A stretch of 8,980 nt of DNA from DASZMJ01 sp035551935. GTDB lineage: Bacteria; Planctomycetota; Planctomycetia; Isosphaerales; Isosphaeraceae. This document shows, in pieces, positions 1 to 6,474 of the stretch. Made by a program: the position numbers and the translations under genes. Position 1 is the first letter of the stretch, and each line of letters starts with the position of its first letter. The DNA lies in NCBI GenBank assembly GCA_035551935.1, contig DASZMJ010000630.1, positions 1-8,980 on the forward strand, given 5' to 3'. The notes under the pieces are model-generated. The model saw only the letters and a list, made by a program, of their open reading frames with translations. It was not told the DNA's origin and did no database searches.

Positions 1-108
1 AGGGCCACGGCACGCGGAGCGTGCCTGCTACGGGTGGGAGGGCCACGGCACGCGGAGCGTGCCTGCTACGGGTGGGAGGGCCACGGCACGCGGAGCGTGC
101 CTGCTACG
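1..108 (-). repeat. Tandem array of three REP-like palindromic repeats (family A)
   Basis: Two complete 38-bp units (1-38, 39-76) are followed by a partial third (77-108), identical over the shared part. Each holds the 17-base hairpin GGCACGC-GGA-GCGTGCC (9-25, 47-63, 85-101), with perfect 7-bp arms and a 3-base loop, followed by TGCTAC. Read on the minus strand each unit is GTAG, then CA, then the hairpin, which is the REP layout (GTAG tetranucleotide plus hairpin). The array begins at the window edge, so more units may lie upstream. The CTA of the third unit (104-106) is the TAG stop of the leftward glycosyltransferase gene. No spacer diversity is present, so it is not a CRISPR array. Confidence 0.9.
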
Positions 109-1312
109 AGAGGGGGAGCCAGTCGAGGAACTGGTCGGCGACGCGGCGGCAGGAGTGGGACCGGGCCCAGGTGTAGCGGTCGGCGGCGCGGCCGTCGTCG
201 GAGCCGGCGGCGAGGATGGAGGCCACGGCGTCGAGGAACGAGCCCGAGTCGGCGGCGACGTCGAAGAGATCGGAATAGAGCAGGCACTCCGGCAGGCTCG
301 TCGAGACGACGGGGCGGCCGGTGGCCATGGAGTCCATGATCTTCGTCGGGCAGCAGACGCGGTTGAAGGGGTGGTCGACGCGGTAGGGGATCAGGCAGAC
401 GTCGAAGGCGCGGTTGTAGCGGGCGATCTCATTCTGAGGGCGCCAGCCGAGCGCGTGCACGTTCGGCCGCGCCAGGGCGCGGCGGGCGTCGGCCGCCCAG
501 GGGCCGCGGAGGGACCCGATCCGGCCGATCAACACGACCGAGGCGCGCGGGAACCGCGCCGCGAGCGCGTCGAGCAAGGGCCAGTCGATCCGGTCCTCCA
601 GGCTGCCGACGTAGCCGAGCCGCGGGCCCGGCAGCCTGGCCAGGTCGTCGGGCGGCGGGCCGGGGCGCTCGCAAGGGGCCTCGGCCAGGCTCGACGACGG
701 CGCCCCGTGCGGCAGGTGTCGGACCCGGTCGGCCGCCTCGGGCACCGCCGCGCGCAGCTCCTCGGCCCGGAGCCGCGACACACAGACCGTCAGGTCCGCC
801 TCCCGCACCGCCTGCCGCTCCAGCTCGTGGACCCGACGCGCGCACCGGGGCCAGTATTGCGAATAATCGTCGATGTTGAAATAAACGTGCAGGTCCGGCC
901 GGAGCTGGTCACGGAGGTAGAGGTAGTGGGGATACGTGAGGACGAGCGCGAGCTTCGCGTCCGGGGCGTGGCGGTCGCGCCAGTCGGCGATGGAGCGGCG
1001 GATCGGCCGCATGCCGAGGGCGGGGAACCGCTTCATCCAGCCCGAGGGCAGGACGTGCTCGCGCCGCCAGGTCGCGGCCGACTGGCGTTCGAGGCGGTGT
1101 CCCCAGCGCCAGGGGGGATTGCCGCGGCGCCAGGCGTTGTAATAGTCGAGGCAGTTCAGCAGCAGGGTCGCGACCCCCGGCCGCTGGAGCTCGCCGAAGA
1201 GGTTCTCGGTCGTGTACCAGTTGGCATCGGCCACCGCCAGGGCCAGCCTCGCCCCGACGGCTTCGATCTCGGCTCCCGCTCCGGGCGTGCGCCGCGCGGA
1301 GGTGACTGCCAT
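104..1312 (-). CDS. Glycosyltransferase, GT4/GT1-like, TuaH type
   Basis: Predicted 402-residue soluble GT-B glycosyltransferase, probably transferring a sugar from a nucleotide-sugar donor to an exopolysaccharide, envelope polymer or other glycan; the acceptor cannot be told. The N-terminal half has the TuaH-like feature YFNIDDY (residues 144-150) and then ADLTVCVS (172-179). The C-terminal, donor-side half has GYVGSLEDRIDW (233-244), NVHALG (284-289), DVCLIPY (304-310) and PTKIMDSMATGRPVV (322-336). In that last motif, Asp (residue 327) stands where GT4 enzymes usually have the second Glu of the EX7E pair. The ATG at 1312 is preferred: it has GCGGGGG about 6 bases upstream and lies downstream of a promoter at 1421-1448. 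A longer frame to a GTG at 1441 would start inside that promoter, and its extra 43 residues look non-coding. The TAG stop lies in a REP-like repeat. The gene is transcribed away from the moxR operon, so a functional link is not implied. Confidence 0.85.
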   Translation of the reverse strand: MAVTSARRTPGAGAEIEAVGARLALAVADANWYTTENLFGELQRPGVATLLLNCLDYYNAWRRGNPPWRWGHRLERQSAATWRREHVLPSGWMKRFPALGMRPIRRSIADWRDRHAPDAKLALVLTYPHYLYLRDQLRPDLHVYFNIDDYSQYWPRCARRVHELERQAVREADLTVCVSRLRAEELRAAVPEAADRVRHLPHGAPSSSLAEAPCERPGPPPDDLARLPGPRLGYVGSLEDRIDWPLLDALAARFPRASVVLIGRIGSLRGPWAADARRALARPNVHALGWRPQNEIARYNRAFDVCLIPYRVDHPFNRVCCPTKIMDSMATGRPVVSTSLPECLLYSDLFDVAADSGSFLDAVASILAAGSDDGRAADRYTWARSHSCRRVADQFLDWLPLS

Positions 1313-1420
1313 CGCGATCCCCCGCCCTGGCCCCGGGGCGGCGTGCGCGCGCGATCCGTCGCGCGAGGTCGTCGGGCCTCGAGGGTGGCCCAGCTCCCCC
1401 CGCCTCCAAAGCCCCGCCAG

Positions 1421-1448
1421 CTTATGCCCGACCCCCTCCACCTGTCAA
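1421..1448 (-). promoter_or_regulatory. Candidate sigma70-type promoter for the glycosyltransferase gene
   Basis: On the minus strand a perfect -35 TTGACA (1448-1443) is followed after 16 bases by CATAAG (1426-1421), a 4/6 match to TATAAT. Transcription would begin near 1414, giving a leader of about 100 bases to the ATG at 1312. The AT-rich boxes stand out in GC-rich sequence. The placement also argues against the upstream GTG start at 1441. Confidence 0.5.
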
Positions 1449-1501
1449 CCGCGAACCGCGAATCCCTCCTTGGATGCAATCCCTCTTCCTCCCTCTTGCC
1501 C

Positions 1502-1562
1502 GGAGCAGGCACGCTCCGCGTGCCGTCCACCCCTTCGAAGTAGCAGGCACGCTCCGCGTGCC
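1502..1562 (+). repeat. Two REP-like repeats (family A), direct orientation
   Basis: Two copies of the family A hairpin, read here as GGCACGC-TCC-GCGTGCC, lie at 1508-1524 and 1546-1562. The first is preceded by GGAG plus CA (1502-1507), the second by GTAG plus CA (1540-1545). Their 38-base offset equals the unit length of the array at 1-108. The sequence between them differs from that array, so spacing is kept while spacer sequence is not. GGAG is a recognised alternative to GTAG in REP elements. Confidence 0.85.
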
Positions 1563-1599
1563 GTCCGCCATCCCATAAGAACGAGATGGTGTCGCGGAC

Positions 1600-1622
1600 G
1601 GCACGCGGAGCGTGCCTGCGAC
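1600..1622 (-). repeat. Single REP-like repeat (family A), inverted relative to the two before it
   Basis: The hairpin GGCACGC-GGA-GCGTGCC occupies 1600-1616 and is followed by TGCGAC. On the minus strand it therefore starts with GTCG, a one-base variant of GTAG. With the copy at 1540-1562 it forms a head-to-head pair separated by 37 bases, resembling a BIME. It ends 29 bases before the -35 box of the moxR promoter, so it lies outside the transcript unless another promoter is used. Confidence 0.8.
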
Positions 1623-1651
1623 GGGCAAGAGGGGGGAAGGGGCTGCGGCGC

Positions 1652-1681
1652 TTGAATCGGCCCGGGCCGGGGCGCTACAAT
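1652..1681 (+). promoter_or_regulatory. Candidate sigma70-type promoter for the moxR operon
   Basis: TTGAAT (1652-1657, 4/6 match to TTGACA) and TACAAT (1676-1681, 5/6 match to TATAAT) are separated by 18 bases. Transcription would start near 1689, leaving a leader of about 130 bases before the moxR ATG at 1822. The spacer contains a perfect 12-bp palindrome, CGGCCCGGGCCG (1658-1669), which could be an operator or chance in GC-rich DNA. No second promoter of this quality was seen between the downstream genes, which fits a single operon. Confidence 0.55.
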
Positions 1682-1821
1682 GGTCGTGGACCGAGGCCGG
1701 CGTCCCGGGCGCGGCGGGTGGTCGTGTCGCGCCGAGGGGACGACGGACGATCCCCCCGCCGACCGTTGGCCGAGCCCCGCCGATCCTTCTCATCCTCCTC
1801 GCGAGAGAGGCGACCAAGCGA

Positions 1822-2847
<1,026 letters not shown>

Positions 2848-2866
2848 CTGGATCGGGGAGGGAACG

Positions 2867-3199
2867 ATGTCCAACCTCGACGAAACGCCCGCCCGCTACG
2901 TCATCCCCGCCGAGCACGGCGGCTGGCGGCTCGCCGGCAGCAAGGTTTCCCTGGACTCGATCGTCTACGCCTACTGGGAAGGCCGCGGCGCCGAGGCGAT
3001 CCAGGAGCTCTTCCCGACCCTCTCGCTGGAAACCATTCACGGGGCGATCGCGTATTACTTACGGCATCGCGCGGAGGTCGATCTCTATCTCGACGCGCAA
3101 CAGGAACGCTGGGCGTCGTTCCGTCGCGAGAGCGAGGCCACAAATGCGCCGTTGCTCGAGCGATTGAGGGCGGCCCGGGGTCAGGCCGGCCTCCTGTAG
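2867..3199 (+). CDS. DUF433 domain protein (antitoxin-like), no toxin partner seen
   Basis: A 110-residue protein matching the DUF433 pattern: RLAGSKVSLDSIV (residues 21-33), then an acidic EGRGAEAIQELFPTLS segment (38-53) and IHGAIAYYLRHRAEVDLYL (57-75). The C-terminal 35 residues are charged and helical in appearance. DUF433 is a small helical, winged-helix-like fold, found for example in VapB45-type antitoxins and often paired with a PIN-like DUF5615 toxin. No such toxin gene lies in this window. The start is well supported by GGGGAGGG (2855-2862), the clearest ribosome binding site in the operon. The second half uses codons less GC-biased than its neighbours (TTA, ACA, AAT, CAA, CGA). The TAG stop is formed by the GTAG of a REP-like element. 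It could be a regulator of the operon, a relic of a toxin-antitoxin pair, or an insertion; the family call is firm, the role is not. Confidence 0.8.
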   Translation: MSNLDETPARYVIPAEHGGWRLAGSKVSLDSIVYAYWEGRGAEAIQELFPTLSLETIHGAIAYYLRHRAEVDLYLDAQQERWASFRRESEATNAPLLERLRAARGQAGLL

Positions 3200-3257
3200 G
3201 GCGTGTTGCACACGCCATCCCTACAGAAGACGGCGTGTTGCACACGCCCTACAGGAG
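3191..3257. repeat. REP-like pair in inverted orientation (family B)
   Basis: Outer arms 3191-3206 and 3242-3257 are perfect 16-bp inverted repeats. Each arm runs into a 17-base hairpin GGCGTGT-TGC-ACACGCC (3200-3216 and 3232-3248), the same 7-3-7 plan as family A with a different stem. GTAG directly precedes the first hairpin (3196-3199), and CTAC directly follows the second (3249-3252), so two REP units face each other. A further CTAC at 3221-3224 puts GTAG on both sides of the first hairpin. The element fills most of the 88-base gap between the DUF433 and DUF58 genes and would be transcribed in the operon mRNA, where it could form a stable stem. No T tract follows, so it is not a typical terminator. 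Confidence 0.85.
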
Positions 3258-3287
3258 ACCGGCGGTCGCGAAGGAAGGAAAGCCCGA

Positions 3288-4187
3288 ATGGCCGGCCCGG
3301 CCGAGAAGTACCTGAAGCCCGAGGTGATCCGGCAGGTGGCGCGGCTGGACCTGCGCGCGAAGTTCATCATCGAGGGGTTCATCTCGGGGCTGCACGCCAG
3401 CCCGTTCCACGGGTTCTCGGTCGAGTTCTCCGAGCACAGGAAGTACTCGCCGGGCGACAACATCTCGGACATCGACTGGAACGTGTTCGCCAAGACGGAC
3501 CGGTTTTATATCAAGAAGTTCCAGGCCGAGACGAACCTCACCGGCTACCTCGCGATGGACCTGTCGGCGTCGATGGGATACACGTACCGGCAGGACCTGA
3601 CGAAGTTCGAGTACGGCATCAGCCTCGCGGCGGCCCTGGGATACCTGATGATCCACCAGCAGGACCCGGTGGGCCTGATCGCCTTCGACACGAAGGTCAC
3701 GCAGAGCCTGCCGCCGCGGAGCAAGCGGTCGCAGCTCGGGAACATCCTGTCGCTGCTGGCGAAGCTGAGCCCGACGGGGGAGACGGACATCGCCAAGGCC
3801 CTGCACCAGATCGCCGGCATGATCCGGCACCGCAGCCTCGTGATGGTCTTCAGCGACCTGCTCGGCGACCACGAGCCGATCCTGCGCGCGTTGCACCGGC
3901 TCCGGCACGCGGGCCACGACCTCATCCTCTTCCACATCCTCGACGAGGCCGAGGCCCTCTTCCCGTTCGACGGCATGGTCGAGCTCGAGGACAACGAGAC
4001 CAAGGACAAGGTCCTCGTCGACGCCGACGGCATCAAGGCCGACTACCTCGAGGAAGTCGCCGCCTTCCGCGAAGGCTACCGCCGCGAGTGCCTCGGCGCC
4101 CGGATCGATTACGTCCCGTTGCACACCGGCATGCCGTTCGACAAGGCCCTCATGAGCTACCTCACCAGCCGCCAGGCCCGCGCGTGA
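3288..4187 (+). CDS. DUF58 protein with vWA-like MIDAS fold
   Basis: A 299-residue protein of the DUF58 family, soluble (no hydrophobic segment long enough to span a membrane), so probably cytoplasmic. The family signature HRKYSPGDNISDIDW (residues 50-64) is clear and is followed by WNVFAKTDRFYIKKF. The vWA-type metal-binding MIDAS is visible as DLSAS (Asp91, Ser93, Ser95), with PTGETD (162-167) and FSDLL (188-192, Asp190) in the places of the second and third metal-binding loops. DUF58 proteins are habitual neighbours of MoxR ATPases and are thought to be adaptors or clients of the MoxR ring. The start is supported by AGGAAGGAA (3272-3280) about 7 bases upstream. It follows the family B repeat and precedes the first membrane vWA gene by 43 bases. 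Confidence 0.93.
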   Translation: MAGPAEKYLKPEVIRQVARLDLRAKFIIEGFISGLHASPFHGFSVEFSEHRKYSPGDNISDIDWNVFAKTDRFYIKKFQAETNLTGYLAMDLSASMGYTYRQDLTKFEYGISLAAALGYLMIHQQDPVGLIAFDTKVTQSLPPRSKRSQLGNILSLLAKLSPTGETDIAKALHQIAGMIRHRSLVMVFSDLLGDHEPILRALHRLRHAGHDLILFHILDEAEALFPFDGMVELEDNETKDKVLVDADGIKADYLEEVAAFREGYRRECLGARIDYVPLHTGMPFDKALMSYLTSRQARA

Positions 4188-4230
4188 TCCTGCCCACGGT
4201 CCTCCGCCATCTGTTCCTCGGACGTTTTCC

Positions 4231-6435
4231 ATGATCCCCATCTCCTTCGTGACGGCCGGCCTGGCGGCGGGGGCGGCATTGGCGGCGATCCCGGTCATCA
4301 TCCACCTGGTGATGCGGCAGACCCCCAAGCGCGTCATCTTCCCGGCCTTGCGGCTCATCAAGGAGCGGCAGAAGCGGTCGCACAAGCGGCTCCGAATCCG
4401 CAACTGGCTGTTGCTGGCGGCGCGGGCGTTGCTGATCGCCTTGATGGCGCTGGCCCTGGCGCGGCCGAGATTGTACTCGCAGACGGCGCTGGGGGACCGC
4501 GAGGTGCCGACGGCCTTGGCGTTCGTCTTCGACACGAGCCTGTCGATGGGATACACCGAGCGGGGCAAGGACCGGCTGGCGGAGGCGAAGGAATACGCGC
4601 TGGAGATCCTCAAGAAGACGCACGAGGCGAGCCAGGTCTTCGTCCTCGACTCGTCGGAGGCGGTCCGGCCCGACCCCTTGTCGATCGCCGCGGCGCGGAA
4701 GCGGATCGAGGGATTGGCGTTGCACCCGGTCGCGATGCCCTTGAACGTGTCCGTCAGCCTGGCGTACAAGGTCGTCGTCGCGGCCGAGAAGGACCGCCGC
4801 GAGGTCTACGTGCTGACCGACCTGGCCCGCTCGGCCTGGGACGTCGCCCATCCGGTCGACGGGCTCGACCAGGCCAAGGCGGCGAAGCCCGAGGTCGCGA
4901 CGTACCTGCTCCGGCTCACGCCCAAGGAGGCCCGCGACGCGGCGATCGTCGAGGCCGAGGTCCGCTCGGCGGCGGGGGTGGCGACGGCCGGCGGCATGCT
5001 CGAAGTCCATGCGAAGGTCCGCGCCTCGGGCCCGGCGGCGCGGCGGTCGGTCGAGTTCTTCCTGGCGACGCCCGACGACCCCGCCGGCAAGAAGCGGTTC
5101 GAATCCTCCGTCGCCTTGCCCGCCAACGGCGAGGCCGAGGTCGCGTTCCGCACGCCGATCCTCGGCGAAGGGCTCCATCGCGCCAGCCTCAAGCTCGGCG
5201 GCGGGACCGACCCATTGGCCTTCGACGACACCCGCTATCTCACCTTCCGCGTCCGGCCGCCGATCCGCGTCCTGCTGGTCGCCGACGTCGCCGAGGACTC
5301 GCTCTACGTCAAGGAGGCGCTCAGCCCCGACGCCCTCCCGGCCGACGAGCCGAGGGCGTACCAGGTCGATCGCGTCGCCATGGCCAACCTGCCCGAGGCG
5401 CTCCAGAAGACGCCGTTGAACCAGTACGCCTGCGTCTACTTGCTCAACGTCGGCCGCGTGGAGGGGGACATCTGGGGCCGGCTCGACGGCTACGTCCGCA
5501 ACGGCGGCGGCCTGGTGATCGCCCTGGGGGATCGGTGCCAGCTCGACAGCTACACGACCGACCTCGTCCCCGCGACGCTCGAGAAGGCGAAGCACCTGCT
5601 CGCGACCAAGCCGACCAGCTTCGGTGCCGCCGACTTCGCCCACCCGATCTTCTCGCGCGACCCGAAGCCGCTCGACGCGGACCTGACCGGCGTGCCCATC
5701 TCCGCCTACGTCCCCGCGACGCCCCCGAAGGAGGGGGGCGTGCGCGTGCTCCTGAAGTTCCAGGACGGCGCCCCCGCGCTGATCGAGAAGACCTTCCCCG
5801 GCCAGGCCACCGGCCACGTCCTGCTCTGGACGACCCCGCTGGCGCGCCGGGCCGACCGCCGCGACCGGGCGGCCTGGAACGAGTTCCCGCTCTTCTGGTC
5901 GTTCCTCGAGCTCAACGACCAGACCGTCCCCTATCTCGCCGGGGCCGCGGCCGAGCGCCTGACCTACGACGCGGGCGAGAGCGTCAGCCTCCCGCTCGAC
6001 CCGTCGCGACGGGCGCAGGGGGGCTACACGGTCGAGGCCCCCGACAAGGCCACCGCCGGCCGCTACGAGCCGCCGGCCAACGCCTCGGCCCTGGTCATCG
6101 AGGCGCCGCAGGCCCTGGGCCAGTGGTCGGTCTTGCCCGGCGGCACGGCCGCGGGGGCGTCGCCGCCGGGCTTCAGCGTGAATTTCCCGCCGGGCGAGGC
6201 GCTGCTGACGCCACTCGACGAGAAGGACCTCGTCGGCCTCTTCGGCGCCAAGGACCGGTACCAACTGGCCGACAGCCCCGAGACGCTCCAGCGCGCCGTC
6301 AAGCAGACCCGGATCGGCCACGAGCTGTTCCCCTGGCTGATGGCCTTGATCCTGGCGCTGGTCACCGCGGAGAATTACCTCGCCAACCGCTTCTACCGCG
6401 AGCGGCCCGCCGCCGTCGCGGTCGCCCGGGCATGA
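4231..6435 (+). CDS. Membrane protein with BatA N-terminal region, vWA domain and GAT-like region
   Basis: A 734-residue protein. Residues 1-85 match the BatA / aerotolerance-regulator N-terminal double-transmembrane region: a first hydrophobic segment (about 5-27), the basic stretch with FPALRLIKERQKR (37-49), and a second segment (about 58-77). A vWA domain follows with MIDAS DTSLS (Asp101, Ser103, Ser105) and a VLTDL loop near Asp197. The Thr-containing second loop is not evident, so metal binding may be altered. A beta-rich section comes next, then a Rossmann-like region with YVRNGGGLVIALGD (about 420-434) resembling the glutamine-amidotransferase-like fold without a GxCxG nucleophile. 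One C-terminal transmembrane helix lies at about 700-715. No strong ribosome binding site precedes the ATG. It is the likely membrane partner of the MoxR/DUF58 pair; orientation in the membrane and the substrate are unknown. Confidence 0.88.
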   Translation: MIPISFVTAGLAAGAALAAIPVIIHLVMRQTPKRVIFPALRLIKERQKRSHKRLRIRNWLLLAARALLIALMALALARPRLYSQTALGDREVPTALAFVFDTSLSMGYTERGKDRLAEAKEYALEILKKTHEASQVFVLDSSEAVRPDPLSIAAARKRIEGLALHPVAMPLNVSVSLAYKVVVAAEKDRREVYVLTDLARSAWDVAHPVDGLDQAKAAKPEVATYLLRLTPKEARDAAIVEAEVRSAAGVATAGGMLEVHAKVRASGPAARRSVEFFLATPDDPAGKKRFESSVALPANGEAEVAFRTPILGEGLHRASLKLGGGTDPLAFDDTRYLTFRVRPPIRVLLVADVAEDSLYVKEALSPDALPADEPRAYQVDRVAMANLPEALQKTPLNQYACVYLLNVGRVEGDIWGRLDGYVRNGGGLVIALGDRCQLDSYTTDLVPATLEKAKHLLATKPTSFGAADFAHPIFSRDPKPLDADLTGVPISAYVPATPPKEGGVRVLLKFQDGAPALIEKTFPGQATGHVLLWTTPLARRADRRDRAAWNEFPLFWSFLELNDQTVPYLAGAAAERLTYDAGESVSLPLDPSRRAQGGYTVEAPDKATAGRYEPPANASALVIEAPQALGQWSVLPGGTAAGASPPGFSVNFPPGEALLTPLDEKDLVGLFGAKDRYQLADSPETLQRAVKQTRIGHELFPWLMALILALVTAENYLANRFYRERPAAVAVARA

Positions 6436-6474
6436 CCGGGCACCGGAGCGGATGACCGATAAGGCAACGCCTCC

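Larger units (their letters stand above)
1313..1821. other. Divergent intergenic region with two promoters and REP-like repeats
   Basis: This 509-base stretch separates the leftward glycosyltransferase gene from the rightward moxR operon. It holds a candidate leftward promoter (1421-1448), three family A repeats (1502-1524, 1540-1562, 1600-1622), a candidate rightward promoter (1652-1681) and a moxR leader of about 130 bases. Open frames cross it on both strands, but only because stop codons are rare in such GC-rich DNA; their translations are low-complexity and rich in Arg, Pro and Gly. I see no small gene or RNA gene here. Confidence 0.7.

Noticed and set aside
1..108. CRISPR array
   Set aside because: The units are contiguous and identical, including the part between hairpins, so there are no distinct spacers; no cas gene is present.
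1313..1441. N-terminal extension of the glycosyltransferase to a GTG at 1441
   Set aside because: The extension would start inside a strong promoter-like sequence, lacks a ribosome binding site, and has no resemblance to the family.
59..1543. A 494-codon open frame on the plus strand opposite the glycosyltransferase gene
   Set aside because: It starts in the tandem repeat and its product is low-complexity, whereas the minus strand shows clear glycosyltransferase motifs.
2867..3199. A complete toxin-antitoxin module
   Set aside because: Only a DUF433 protein is present; the flanking genes are moxR and a DUF58 gene, and no small PIN-like or DUF5615 frame is visible on either strand.
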